Origin: JAPKZH01 sp964537875
Lineage (GTDB): Bacteria; Acidobacteriota; Aminicenantia; Aminicenantales; UBA4085
Direction of reading: 5' to 3'
Assembly: GCA_964537875.1 (NCBI GenBank)
Contig: CAZIDN010000001.1
Location: 62,001-126,000 of the forward strand
DNA length: 64,000 nucleotides
The notes below the pieces were generated by a model, which was not told the origin of the DNA, did no database searches, and saw only the letters and a list, made by a program, of their open reading frames with translations. Made by a program: the position numbers and the translations under genes. Positions 40,114 through 48,988 of the stretch are shown here, one piece after another. How positions within the stretch are numbered: position 1 is the stretch's first letter; every line of letters starts with the position of its first letter.

Positions 40114-41860
40114 CGGTTTTTTCCTCCTTTTTGTTGGCTCGTTTTTTGGGAGCCTGGATATTCTTGAGCTGGTCTCTCATCAGGTCGCCCAGAGTCATCC
40201 GGTCGTCCTGGGTATCCATATATCTCTGGTATTCCTGCTTCTGGATATCCATCTGAGCCTGCCGGAAGCTCAGGGAGATCTTCTTGTCCCGGGGGTTCAG
40301 TTTGATAACCTTGGCCGTTTTTTCCTCTCCGACCTTGAACGCTTCGGCCGGGTTGTCGATCTTCCGGTCGTCCAGCTCCGAGAGGAACACGACGCCCTCG
40401 ATGCCCGGCGTGATTTCGGCGAAGAGCCCGAAATCGGCGATGCGGACGATCTTCACGTTGACCAGGTCGCCCGGCTTGTGCCGGGCAAAGAAATCTTCCC
40501 AGATATCCCCTTCCAGCTGTTTGACGCCCAGGGAAACCTTCTGCTTCTCCACATCGATATTCAAGATGACGGCTTCAGCCTCTTGGCCGACCTTGAGCTT
40601 CTGAGAAGGATGTTTGATCTTTTCCCAGGAGATATCCGAGATATGGATCAGCCCTTCGATGCCCGGCTCGATTTCCATGAAGGCGCCGAAATCCGTGATG
40701 CTGGTGATCTTGCCTTTGACATGGGACCCGGCGTTGTATTTTTGCTTGAAAATTTCCAGCGGATGAGGAGACGACTGCTTGAGGCCCAGGGAGATGCGCT
40801 TGGTGGTTGGGTTGACATCGAGAACGGTCACCGTGACTTCCTGGCCCGTCGCCAGAAGCTTCTTGGGGTGAATCATCTTCCGGGACCAGCTCAAGTCGGA
40901 CACGTGGACCAGTCCTTCCACGCCTTTTTCCAGCTCGACGAAGGCGCCAAAATCGGTCAGGCTGGTGACTTTGCCGGTCAACTTTTGCCCGGTCTTGTAT
41001 TTCTCGGCGATGTTCGACCATGGATCCGAGGTCAGCTGTTTGAAGCCGAGGGAGATCTTCTCGTCCTTCTCGTTGAAATCGAGAATGACGACTTCCAATT
41101 CCTGGCCGACCTGAAGAATCTCGGAGGGATGGTTGAGCTTTCCCCAGGAGATGTCAGAGATATGGAGCAGCCCTTCCACGCCGCCGATATCGACGAAGGC
41201 ACCGAAGCTCGTCAGCGACCTGACCAGACCTTTGACCTTTTGTCCCTGGGCGAGATGGCTGAAGACCTTGCGGCGTTTTTTCTCCTTTTCGTCCTGGAGG
41301 AATAGCTTTCGGGAGAGGACCGCGTTTTCGGTTTTCCGGTCGAACTTGATGACCTTGAACTTGAAGCTCTGGCCGATCATCTTCTCGGGATCCTTGACGA
41401 CCCGGATGTCGGCGTGGGAATCCGGAAGAAAGGTGTTGATGCCGACATTGACCGTGTAGCCGTTCTTGATCTTTTCGGTGATTTTTCCGGTGACCCAGCT
41501 CTGGTGGTTGAACGCTTTTTCCAGGACGTCCAGGGCCTTCAGGATGTCGGCGCTCTTTTTGGACAGGATGAAATAGCCTTGTCTAGGGTCGCTGCGCTGA
41601 AGCACGGCCTCGACTTCATCACCGGGGTGGGGCTTGGACGGCTCAGCGCTTTCCAGGAATTCTTCAAGAGGGATGACCCCTTCGGACTTGAGCCCGATGT
41701 CGACCAGGACATGGCTGGGGGTGACTTTGATGACCTTGCCCTTGACCAACTTGCCGGGGGAAATTTCTTTGGCGCTGAACTGGTACTTATCCAGCAGGTG
41801 TTCATAATCCTCGGACGTCATTTTTTCGTCTTTGTCGGGATGTTTGGTTATCTCTGACAT
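40106..41860 (-). CDS. rpsA: 30S ribosomal protein S1
   Basis: 584 residues with six S1 RNA-binding domains, clearest in the repeated GKVTSLTDFGAFVELEKGVEGLVHVSDLSW and GKITSITDFGAFMEIEPGIEGLIHISDISW segments. S1 binds mRNA leaders and helps start translation. The size and six-domain layout match Gram-negative S1. The N-terminus overlaps the end of ispH by 13 bases; this ispH-rpsA order is known from several phyla. Confidence 0.97.
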   Translation of the reverse strand: MSEITKHPDKDEKMTSEDYEHLLDKYQFSAKEISPGKLVKGKVIKVTPSHVLVDIGLKSEGVIPLEEFLESAEPSKPHPGDEVEAVLQRSDPRQGYFILSKKSADILKALDVLEKAFNHQSWVTGKITEKIKNGYTVNVGINTFLPDSHADIRVVKDPEKMIGQSFKFKVIKFDRKTENAVLSRKLFLQDEKEKKRRKVFSHLAQGQKVKGLVRSLTSFGAFVDIGGVEGLLHISDISWGKLNHPSEILQVGQELEVVILDFNEKDEKISLGFKQLTSDPWSNIAEKYKTGQKLTGKVTSLTDFGAFVELEKGVEGLVHVSDLSWSRKMIHPKKLLATGQEVTVTVLDVNPTTKRISLGLKQSSPHPLEIFKQKYNAGSHVKGKITSITDFGAFMEIEPGIEGLIHISDISWEKIKHPSQKLKVGQEAEAVILNIDVEKQKVSLGVKQLEGDIWEDFFARHKPGDLVNVKIVRIADFGLFAEITPGIEGVVFLSELDDRKIDNPAEAFKVGEEKTAKVIKLNPRDKKISLSFRQAQMDIQKQEYQRYMDTQDDRMTLGDLMRDQLKNIQAPKKRANKKEEKTDD

Positions 41861-42726
41861 TGGACGCGACTCTCCTCATGAGATTGTTGCTCGAAGTTCT
41901 GTTTGATTTTTTCGACAGCCTCTTCGATGGCTTCGGGCGGAGTGGAAGCTCCTCCCGAGATCCCTATTTTTTTTGCTCCGCGGAGCATTTTGGGCGTGAT
42001 TTGGTCGGCGCTCTCGATAAAGTAGGTCCGGGGCAGGATCCGTTTGGAGATCTGGAAGAGCTTGTACGTATTGGAGCTATTCTTGCCGCCGACGATAAAA
42101 AGCGCCTGGACCTCCGAGGCGAGCTCGGAGGTGGCGCGCTGGCGGGTTTGAGTGGAGTGGCAGATCGTGTTGAAAACGCGAAGCTCCTCCGTTTTTTCGA
42201 TCAGGGCCGAGACGACTCTCTTGAAGAGGAACAGGTCCTGAGTGGACTGGGCCAGGACCGCCCGCTTTTTTCTGAAGGCGAGGGTCGCCGCCTGGCGTTC
42301 GCTCTCGATGACGACCCCCCGGTCGCGGCTGTAGCCGATGAGGCCTTTGCTCTCAGGGTGTTGTTTGTTGCCGACGATGACGATCTCCAGTTTTTCCCCA
42401 GCCAGCTTGGCCACCAGCTTCTGGATTTTTTTCACGATGGGGCAGGTGGCGTCGACAACTTCGATTTTTTTTCTTTTGAGATGTCTGTAAACGTCCGGGG
42501 ACACACCGTGGCTGCGGATGATCACCGTCCCTTCCTCGAGGTTGTTCAGATCGTCCACAGACAGAATTCCCTGGCTCTTCAGGTCGGCGATCACCCGGGG
42601 ATTATGGATGAGGTCGCCGAGCGCGGAAACCCTGCCCTCTTTCCGGCGACGGGTTTCTTTGGCCATCCTCAAGGCTCGTTTCACTCCGTAGCACAATCCC
42701 ATGTTCTTGGCGATGATGATTTCCAT
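41848..42726 (-). CDS. ispH: 4-hydroxy-3-methylbut-2-enyl diphosphate reductase
   Basis: 292 residues. The three iron-sulfur cysteines are in MGLCYGVKRAL, VVDATCPIVKKI and NTICHSTQTRQ; other marks are GDLIHNPRV, IRSHGVSPDVYR, GNKQHPESKGLIGYS and GISGGASTPPEAIEEAV. IspH makes IPP and DMAPP in the last step of the MEP isoprenoid pathway and needs a [4Fe-4S] cluster. First gene of a six-gene operon reaching to 36200. Confidence 0.97.
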   Translation of the reverse strand: MEIIIAKNMGLCYGVKRALRMAKETRRRKEGRVSALGDLIHNPRVIADLKSQGILSVDDLNNLEEGTVIIRSHGVSPDVYRHLKRKKIEVVDATCPIVKKIQKLVAKLAGEKLEIVIVGNKQHPESKGLIGYSRDRGVVIESERQAATLAFRKKRAVLAQSTQDLFLFKRVVSALIEKTEELRVFNTICHSTQTRQRATSELASEVQALFIVGGKNSSNTYKLFQISKRILPRTYFIESADQITPKMLRGAKKIGISGGASTPPEAIEEAVEKIKQNFEQQSHEESRVQCQR

Positions 42727-42750
42727 TTCTTGTGAAATGAACGATGGACT

Positions 42751-42779
42751 ATCCTATCTAAATGAGGGCTCTTTGTCAA
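42751..42779 (-). promoter_or_regulatory. Promoter of the ispH-rpsA operon
   Basis: On the minus strand TTGACA (42779-42774) and TAGGAT (42756-42751) are separated by 17 bases, predicting transcription start near 42744, shortly before the ATG at 42726. Confidence 0.75.
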
Positions 42780-42859
42780 TGCTAAGTATCGATGAAACCT
42801 TGACTTAGCGGCGAGAGATCCGATAGGGCCTTGCTCCCAATCCGGGTTTTTCCGGATCT

Positions 42860-43990
42860 CTATTTTAGAGAAGGATGGAGGAAAGCGCCTATCCCCTTGG
42901 CCTGGACGTCGGCGGGGGCGGGAACATTCTCGAGCTCGATGGCTTTGTCCGGCTCGAGCTCATTGAGGCTGGCCAGAATGGCCCGGACTCCAGCGAGATG
43001 GCGGGCGACGCGCAACTTGAGAGGGATTCCGTCCGGGCCGTAGGGCACGAACAGGCGGCCCAGGCGGGCCGCCTGTTCATAGTATTTGTCTTTTCCGTCC
43101 ACGATCAGGGAGATCGTCGGCCTGCCCTTGAGGCGACCGTGCGAGGCATTCGGGGTCTCAAGGAGCACCGCTTTGATGCCGGCCGCATCGCCCCATTCCC
43201 TGTGGGTCAGCCCGCGAAGGTTGGGCGGCGAGGCTTCCAGGCGGAACTCAAATCCTTCGGCCTGGAGCTCCATCTGGGCGATCGCGGCCAACTCCGACGC
43301 GTTCTCATGGAAGACGATGGCATTGATCACCGGATACTCGGGCGCCGATTCATGCAAATCGATGCCGAGCTCGATGCTCTCTTTTTGGATGAGGGCCATG
43401 ACTGCGAAGGCCACTTTTTCCGTCAAATAGCCGGTGGCTTTTCCCGGATAAGCCCGGTTGAGGTTGCGCGCTTCGATGCCGGCCAGCTTTTGTCCCATGG
43501 GATTGACGTAGATCGTCGGGTCCGGCCACTGATGGACGGGATTGGTGACCCTGGATCCCAGCCGGAACCACCTTCGGCCCGCCGGGGTTTCTAGGAAGAA
43601 GCGCTGCGGACTTCCCTCTTGGGGATCGCTGTGGGTAAAACCGCTGGCGTTGGCCCAGGGAATGATAACGGCCTTCCCTCGGGCCGCCCGGATCGTTTCG
43701 GCCAGGAGGATCGCCGTCATAGTGCCGGCCGGCTCGTTGGGGTGCGTGCCGCCGACAATGAGGAGGTTTCCTCCTTTGGCCGCGCTGTCGAAGATAAAAA
43801 CCTCCGTGTCTCCGGCCGTGTCTTTGAGGGCCGGAAAATAATCGCTGAGCATCTTTTTCGCCGTCAGGCCCGAGCTGGGAAAAATCTCATCGTCCTGGCG
43901 CATGCTCAGGAATTCGCGCCCGGAAAAGAATCCGACGGTTAGCGTCAGCGCCAAGAGTAGCAAGCCTGCGATTATGTGCTTAGTTTTCAT
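42860..43990 (-). CDS. M14-like succinylglutamate desuccinylase/aspartoacylase-family protein
   Basis: 376 residues with an N-terminal signal/anchor (IIAGLLLLALTLTVGFFSG). The zinc site reads LLIVGGTHPNEPAGTM (His and Glu ligands), the middle has EARNLNRAYPGKATGYLTEKVA, and the second part IDLHESAPEYPVINAI contains the third ligand. This is the aspartoacylase/M14 carboxypeptidase fold, acting on N-acyl amino acids or peptides, here probably in the periplasm. Its ATG overlaps the stop of the 47-residue peptide gene (ATGA). It ends the operon that starts at 50660 and includes ggt and a TRAP-type permease. Confidence 0.8.
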   Translation of the reverse strand: MKTKHIIAGLLLLALTLTVGFFSGREFLSMRQDDEIFPSSGLTAKKMLSDYFPALKDTAGDTEVFIFDSAAKGGNLLIVGGTHPNEPAGTMTAILLAETIRAARGKAVIIPWANASGFTHSDPQEGSPQRFFLETPAGRRWFRLGSRVTNPVHQWPDPTIYVNPMGQKLAGIEARNLNRAYPGKATGYLTEKVAFAVMALIQKESIELGIDLHESAPEYPVINAIVFHENASELAAIAQMELQAEGFEFRLEASPPNLRGLTHREWGDAAGIKAVLLETPNASHGRLKGRPTISLIVDGKDKYYEQAARLGRLFVPYGPDGIPLKLRVARHLAGVRAILASLNELEPDKAIELENVPAPADVQAKGIGAFLHPSLK

Positions 43991-44130
43991 TCAATTAAGA
44001 AAAGCCTCAACAGGAACAGGACGAGGACCAGCACCAGGCCCGCCTGTTTCCAGAAATTTTTCTCGCGAAACAGGTACCAGACAAGCTGGATCGTCATGTA
44101 AAGAACGATCAGATGATAGAGAATGCGCAT
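43987..44130 (-). CDS. 47-residue membrane peptide, translationally coupled
   Basis: Short gene between the TRAP permease and the M14-like gene. The product reads MRILYHLIVLYMTIQLVWYL, then FREKNFWKQAG, then LVLVLVLFLLRLFLIE: two hydrophobic segments joined by a charged turn, so an inner-membrane hairpin. It begins four bases after the permease stop, and its stop codon overlaps the ATG of the next gene as ATGA. The tight packing and clean hydrophobic pattern make it a real gene in my judgement; translation has not been shown. It could be a small subunit for the TRAP-type permease, but it is much shorter than a DctQ protein. Confidence 0.65.
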   Translation of the reverse strand: MRILYHLIVLYMTIQLVWYLFREKNFWKQAGLVLVLVLFLLRLFLIE

Positions 44131-44134
44131 GTTC

Positions 44135-45403
44135 TTAGATGATCCTATCCAGCAGGGGAGCGAGCAGGAGGACGCCGATCCCCATGGCCAAGATCAAAAA
44201 GGCAGGGATCATGCAGTGACGCAGGACCCGGAAGAAATTCTTTTCGCCGACCACCTGGGCCGAGAATCGCGCGGCCATGGCCGCGGGAGGCATCAGGTCT
44301 CCGATGCCGACGATCGCTGAAAGGGCTGAAGAGGTGATCAGGGCGTTTTTCTCGATCAGAGCCAGCAAGAACGGGACACCGAGAACGGAGGCCGACCCGA
44401 AGGCCGAGACGCCGCCGAAGAGAGGCATGCTGACCGCGATGCTGAGATAGAGCAGGACCGGAGGCAGAGCGAGAAAGGTCATCACGGCCCAGCCCCGCCC
44501 GCCGGTCAGGGTCATGACCTGAATGAACATGCCGACTCCGGCCAGGATGGAAAGAATGGGCATAGCCTCTTCCATGGCTTTCTGGGTAGCCTTGAAAAAG
44601 TTGAAGCGCCGGCCGCAAAAAAGTCCGGTCAGGCTGCCGACGAAAAAGATCGCCGGGAGGCCGAGGTCGGGGATGGGGCCGATACGGACATTCTGGAGGA
44701 CCATCAGGACGAGGACAACGAGGAGGGGCAGGTAAAGCCGAAAGCCGTATTTCTCCCGGAGAGATGCCGGCAAAAGAAATTGCATCTCTTCCCTGCTTAC
44801 GATCCGGAGGTGTTTGGTGCCCAGCCAGAGGGCGATGATGACGGCCGGCGGCACGGTGATGATCAGAAGCGGCAGCGTCAATCCCACATACGGCATGTCC
44901 ACGCCGCCGCCCATGATCATGACCAGGATGTTGACGGGAGGCGCGATCATGCCCAAGATGGCCCCCACGGCAATAAAGGCAGCGGCTTTGAGCCGGGGCA
45001 GGCCGAGCTTGATCAGGACAGGAGCGATGAGCGGGCCGGTGCTCAGGACGGCCGCCAGCGACGATCCCGTGATCATCCCCGGGAACATGATGAGCAGCAT
45101 GACGGTCAGGAGCAGGAGAATCTTGTTTTTATAAAAGGCCCTGAGGATGGCGGCCACCAGGCTGTCCAGGATGCCGGACTCCTGGAGGACTTTCATGAAG
45201 ATCATGGCTGAAGCGATGATGAGGATGATGTCGAAGAACCCGAAGGCGCCCTCGACGAGATGCCTCAGGGCGATCCCTTCGCCGCCGGCGAGCGACCCGG
45301 CCAGCGCGGAAAGGGCCAGGCTGATGCCCATGGGGAGCTTGAAAACCGTGGCCAACAGGACGAAAACGGCCACCATGAGCAGGAGGATCAAGGAGTCAGG
45401 CAT
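44135..45403 (-). CDS. TRAP transporter large permease-like protein (DctM type)
   Basis: 422 residues with about 12 hydrophobic helices: FKLPMGISLALSALAGSLAGGEG, MIFMKVLQESGILDSLVAAI, FPGMITGSSLAAVLSTGPLIAPVLIKLGLPRLKAAAFIAVGAILGMIAPPVNILVMI. The helical-hairpin GSSLAAVLS and GMIAPPVN elements match DctM. TRAP systems import organic acids with a periplasmic binding protein and DctQ; neither is recognisable next to it, although the DUF6305-like periplasmic gene lies 15 bases upstream and a 47-residue membrane peptide follows. This may be a reduced or variant TRAP system. Confidence 0.8.
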   Translation of the reverse strand: MPDSLILLLMVAVFVLLATVFKLPMGISLALSALAGSLAGGEGIALRHLVEGAFGFFDIILIIASAMIFMKVLQESGILDSLVAAILRAFYKNKILLLLTVMLLIMFPGMITGSSLAAVLSTGPLIAPVLIKLGLPRLKAAAFIAVGAILGMIAPPVNILVMIMGGGVDMPYVGLTLPLLIITVPPAVIIALWLGTKHLRIVSREEMQFLLPASLREKYGFRLYLPLLVVLVLMVLQNVRIGPIPDLGLPAIFFVGSLTGLFCGRRFNFFKATQKAMEEAMPILSILAGVGMFIQVMTLTGGRGWAVMTFLALPPVLLYLSIAVSMPLFGGVSAFGSASVLGVPFLLALIEKNALITSSALSAIVGIGDLMPPAAMAARFSAQVVGEKNFFRVLRHCMIPAFLILAMGIGVLLLAPLLDRII

Positions 45404-45418
45404 GCTTTGATAAATATG

Positions 45419-45985
45419 TTATTTGAATGCGGACTTCAATCGGACGACGACATCCAGGATCTTGTCGACCTCGATCAACGGGATGTTCTTCTCCTTGCAG
45501 ATTTTCGTAAAGATGCCGTCTTTGTTTCCCGATTTGACGACGATGGCCATTTGGGCGGAGGGCAGGTATTCCCCGATCATTTCGTCCGTCAGCTGGCCGC
45601 GCCTGGCTTCCCCGCCGATATGAAGGCAGAGGACAGGCAGGTTCCTTTTCTTCGCTTCGGCAAGGAGCTGGGCGATCCTCTCTTTCTCTTTGTTCGTGTC
45701 GAGGCCGGCCGCTCCTAATCCCTTCATGCTGGCGCCCAGCACCAGGATCAGGGTCTTGTGATTTTCGAGGTCTTTGCCGGTGGCAAATTTGGCCAGATCC
45801 GCCTTCAGCTCCGCTTTTTTGGCCAGCACCGAGGCCTGCAGCCCATCCGCGCTCTGGCCCGCCGAGGTGATCAGGGCCGGCTGCTCAAACAGGGCTTTGG
45901 CCTCCTGCCGGCCGAAAGAATAAGCGGCGATGACAGAGAAGGCCAGGAAAGAGGACAGGATAGTTTTTTCCCAGGTCGTCTTCAT
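45419..45985 (-). CDS. Exported DUF6305-like protein
   Basis: 188 residues with an N-terminal signal or anchor (TILSSFLAFSVIAAYSFG). The mature part shows a Rossmann-like rhythm: QPALITSAGQSADGLQASVLAKKAEL, KTLILVLGASMKGLGAAGLDTNKEKERIAQLLAEA, LPVLCLHIGGEARRGQLTDEMIGEYLPSAQMAIVVKSGNKDGIF. These match the DUF6305 type as I recall it; assignment without a search is tentative. It sits between ggt and the TRAP-type permease with 15-base gaps, so it may be the substrate-binding component of that transporter. GGAG before the ATG. Confidence 0.6.
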   Translation of the reverse strand: MKTTWEKTILSSFLAFSVIAAYSFGRQEAKALFEQPALITSAGQSADGLQASVLAKKAELKADLAKFATGKDLENHKTLILVLGASMKGLGAAGLDTNKEKERIAQLLAEAKKRNLPVLCLHIGGEARRGQLTDEMIGEYLPSAQMAIVVKSGNKDGIFTKICKEKNIPLIEVDKILDVVVRLKSAFK

Positions 45986-46000
45986 GGAAAGCTCCTTTTT

Positions 46001-47716
46001 TTAATATCCGGCGCCGACGCCGTCCCGCCTGGAGTCCGCACCGCCGAGGATGATCTTTTTATCCTTGAGGATCATCAGGCCCTGGGCGCCGCCGAAATAC
46101 TTATCGTAATCTTCTTTGAGAGCAATCTGGTGGCCCAGCGCTTCGAGGGCTTTGAGCGTCGCCTCCGGAATGCGCGACTCTATAGAGATCGGCCGGGGCT
46201 TGCCGCTCACCGAATAACTGAAGAACCGCGGCGCTTCGATGGCTTCGTCCAGGGACATCCCGAAGTCGACGATGTTGATGATGATCTGGACGAGCGAAGA
46301 GAAAATCCTCGTTCCGCCCGGTGAGCCCAGCACGAGAAGCGGCTCGCCTTTTTTGAACATGATCAGTGGGCCCATGGAGCTCGTAGGACGGCGGTTGGGA
46401 TTGGGCGCGTTCGGGGATTTGGGGTTGGATGAAAAATCGGCCATGTGGTCGTTCAGCAAAAAGCCCGTCCCCTCCGGGACGATTCCCGTGCCGAAGAAGT
46501 CATTGATCGATTGGGTCAAGGAAACGATGTTCCCGTCTTTATCGATGACGCAGACATGCGTGGTATTTTCTTTCTTTTCTTGGGCGGGATCAAACTCGCC
46601 GTAGGGGTAGGACGCCGCAATCTTGTCCGGTGCGATTTTCTCCCGGGTCCGCCGGGCGTGATCCTTCGAGAGAAGCCGAGCGACCGGAATCGTCACAAAG
46701 TCCGGGTCGCCGAGATAATGCTCCCGGTCGGCGAATATGAACCGCATGGCTTCGCAGAGATGGTGGATGGTGGCTGCCGTATTATGCCCCCAACTCTTGA
46801 GCGGCCAATTCTCGACGATGTTGAGAAGCTGGAGGAGGTGGAGTCCGCCCGACCCGGGCGGCGGCAGGGTGTAAATCGTGAAGTCTTTGTACGTCCCTTG
46901 GAGCGGCGTCATTTCTTCCGGCTCATACCCGGCCAGGTCTTCGAGCGTCATGATGCCTTCCTTGGCTCGGACGGCCGCCACGATCTTCCGGGCGATTTCT
47001 CCCCTGTAAAATTCCTGGATCCCCTTCGTCGTGATCAGCCGCAATGTCTTGGCCAGCTCGGGATTCTTGAACGTATCGCCCGGCTCATAGGCGACGCCGC
47101 CGTTGAGATAGCAGGTCGTCTCCCCCGCATTTTTCAGAAGCTTTTCATATTCGTCCTTGTTGATCGTGCTGAAGGTCGGGCTGACGGGGAAGCCGTCGGC
47201 CGCGATCTCGATTGCCCTCCGTGCCGCTTCGGCCAGGCTTTTTGTCCCGTATTTTTCCAGGGCATAGCTCCATCCGGCGAGCATCCCCGGAACACCGACG
47301 GCCGTGCCGCGTTCGGTCCTCCATTGCTCCAGAGCCTCCCCTTTATTGGCGAACATCGTCGGCGTCGCGGCGGCCGGGGCTTTTTCCCGGAAGTTGACGG
47401 TCGTCACCTTTTTATCCTTGGCCAGAAAGATGACCATAAAGCCTCCGCCTCCAATCCCCGAGGCAAAAGGCTCGGCGGCATTCAAAGCGAAGGCCGTGGC
47501 GACGGCCGCATCCACGGCATTGCCGCCTTCCTTCAGCATGTCCAGGCCGGCTTGGGCGGCCAGCGGATGGGCGGCGACGACCATACCCTTTCGTCCCGTA
47601 TAATTAAAGGGCGTATGTCTGTCCTGAGGGGGCTCGGGCATTTTCACTGGTTGAGGCCGGCAGGCGGATAGGAATAAAGCGGCAGCGATCGCCGTAAAAG
47701 CCGCGGCCCGTTTCAT
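46001..47716 (-). CDS. ggt: Gamma-glutamyltranspeptidase (lipoprotein)
   Basis: 571 residues. The signal peptide ends in a lipobox, LFLSACRP, so it is predicted lipid-anchored. The GGT fold shows RKGMVVAAHPLAAQAGLDMLKEGGNAVDAAVATAFALN, GIGGGGFMVIF, NFREKAPAAAT, the autoprocessing and nucleophile threonine in THVCVIDKDGNIVSLTQSIN, and RRPTSSMGPLI. GGT cleaves gamma-glutamyl bonds of glutathione and related peptides. The ATG overlaps the scpB stop by four bases. The next genes encode a periplasmic protein, a TRAP-type permease and an M14-like amidohydrolase, suggesting use of gamma-glutamyl or acyl-amino-acid compounds. Confidence 0.93.
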   Translation of the reverse strand: MKRAAAFTAIAAALFLSACRPQPVKMPEPPQDRHTPFNYTGRKGMVVAAHPLAAQAGLDMLKEGGNAVDAAVATAFALNAAEPFASGIGGGGFMVIFLAKDKKVTTVNFREKAPAAATPTMFANKGEALEQWRTERGTAVGVPGMLAGWSYALEKYGTKSLAEAARRAIEIAADGFPVSPTFSTINKDEYEKLLKNAGETTCYLNGGVAYEPGDTFKNPELAKTLRLITTKGIQEFYRGEIARKIVAAVRAKEGIMTLEDLAGYEPEEMTPLQGTYKDFTIYTLPPPGSGGLHLLQLLNIVENWPLKSWGHNTAATIHHLCEAMRFIFADREHYLGDPDFVTIPVARLLSKDHARRTREKIAPDKIAASYPYGEFDPAQEKKENTTHVCVIDKDGNIVSLTQSINDFFGTGIVPEGTGFLLNDHMADFSSNPKSPNAPNPNRRPTSSMGPLIMFKKGEPLLVLGSPGGTRIFSSLVQIIINIVDFGMSLDEAIEAPRFFSYSVSGKPRPISIESRIPEATLKALEALGHQIALKEDYDKYFGGAQGLMILKDKKIILGGADSRRDGVGAGY

Positions 47717-48252
47717 GCGTTTTCCTCCTCCATGAGTTTCTTGAGCTCATCCTCTTTGGGAAGGTCCTCGAGCGAATTCAGGCCGAAATAGACCAGGAAT
47801 TTATCCGTTGTCCGGTAGAGCAGCGGCCTTCCCGGCGCCTCCTTGCGGCCCACGATCTTGATCAGCTTTTTTTCAAGGAGGGAATGCAGGGCGTAAGTGG
47901 AGTCACAGCCCCGGATCGCCGAGATCTCGGGCAGGGTCACCGGTTGATGGTAGGCGATCGCAGAGAGCGTCTCGAGGGCCTGGTGGGAAAGCTTCGATTT
48001 TCTTTCGATCTGGAGCAGGCGCCGGACGTAGGGGTCGAACTCGGGCTTTGTCGAAAACACATATCCTCCAGCGGTCTGGATGATACGGATGGCGCCTTCG
48101 CTCGCGGCATAGGCCGCCACCAAGTCCTGGACGGCCTGAGCGATGTCTTGCTCCGGGACGTCCTGGAGGACCTCTTTCATCTTCTCCGGCGTCAGGGGCT
48201 CGACCGAAATGAAGATCATGGATTCGATGATTTCTTTGAGCTTTTCAGTCAT
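47713..48252 (-). CDS. scpB: Segregation and condensation protein B
   Basis: 179 residues: two winged-helix domains typical of ScpB, with the marks EKLKEIIESMIFISVEPLTPEKMKEVL, LSHQALETLSAIAYHQPVTLPEISAIRGCDSTYALHSLLEKKLIKIVGRKEAPGRPLLYRTTDKFLVYFGL. ScpB joins ScpA and SMC in the bacterial condensin. It overlaps scpA by eight bases upstream and ggt by four downstream. No smc gene is seen in the window. Confidence 0.96.
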   Translation of the reverse strand: MTEKLKEIIESMIFISVEPLTPEKMKEVLQDVPEQDIAQAVQDLVAAYAASEGAIRIIQTAGGYVFSTKPEFDPYVRRLLQIERKSKLSHQALETLSAIAYHQPVTLPEISAIRGCDSTYALHSLLEKKLIKIVGRKEAPGRPLLYRTTDKFLVYFGLNSLEDLPKEDELKKLMEEENA

Positions 48253-48988
48253 GGGTTGCCTTTACATGGGCTTCTTTTCGAAGCCAGACTTTGATCGTGT
48301 GGAAGAGCTGCTCCTGGATGGCAATGACCAGACGAGCCTTGATCAGCTCTAAAAGACAGAAGAAGGCGATCAGCGCTTCTTCCAGAGTTTCCTGTTGGCC
48401 GAGGTATTCCAGGAAATCCAGGTAATGGCGTTCCTTTAAGACGTTGACGATCTCGTTCATCTTCTCGGCCATCGTGACTTCTTTGCCCTTGATGACCTTG
48501 AGGTCCTCTCCCTGCCTCCGTTTCATCATGGTGAAGAACGACTCGGCCAGGTCGAACAGGGAAACTTCGATGAGGTCCAGGTCTTCGTCCGGCAGCGGCG
48601 AGGTGAGGGCCGACCGCTTCCAGACCTGCATCTGCTCGTCCTCTTTTTCCCGGAGAACCTGGACAACGGCCTTGATCGTCTGATAATCCATGAGCCGGTC
48701 GGTGAGCTCTTTCGGCGGGTCTTCCTCGGGCACGAGCAGCTGCTCGCGGGGGAGGAGCATCTGCGACTTGATGTAGATGAGGAGCGCGGCCATGAGCAGG
48801 AACTCGGCCTCCCGGTCCAGGTTAATCCTGTCCTTGCGGCTCAAGTACTCCAGGTATTCCCTGGTGATTAGGGCGAGGGGGATATCATGAATGTCGATTT
48901 TTTTCTTTCTGATCAGGAAGAGAAGCAGGTCGAGCGGGCCTTCAAAAATCTCGAGCCTGACCTGGTAGCTTTCTTCGGCGTCCATCAA
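48245..48988 (-). CDS. scpA: Segregation and condensation protein A
   Basis: 247 residues: YQVRLEIFEGPLDLLLFLIRKKKIDIHDIPLALITREYLEYL is the kleisin N-terminus, followed by LLMAALLIYIKSQMLLPRE, and the C-terminal winged helix VNVLKERHYLDFLEYLGQQETLEEALIAFFCLLELIKARLVIAIQEQLF. ScpA is the kleisin bridging the SMC heads. The 4-base overlap with trpS upstream shows the shared operon. Confidence 0.96.
   Translation of the reverse strand: MMDAEESYQVRLEIFEGPLDLLLFLIRKKKIDIHDIPLALITREYLEYLSRKDRINLDREAEFLLMAALLIYIKSQMLLPREQLLVPEEDPPKELTDRLMDYQTIKAVVQVLREKEDEQMQVWKRSALTSPLPDEDLDLIEVSLFDLAESFFTMMKRRQGEDLKVIKGKEVTMAEKMNEIVNVLKERHYLDFLEYLGQQETLEEALIAFFCLLELIKARLVIAIQEQLFHTIKVWLRKEAHVKATHD

Noticed and set aside
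39905..41305. 466-residue plus-strand open frame opposite rpsA
   Set aside because: It is antisense to six clear S1 domains; the residues are low-complexity and unrelated to any family.
46445..47671. 408-residue plus-strand open frame opposite ggt
   Set aside because: Antisense of an intact ggt gene with lipobox and catalytic threonine; no start signal.
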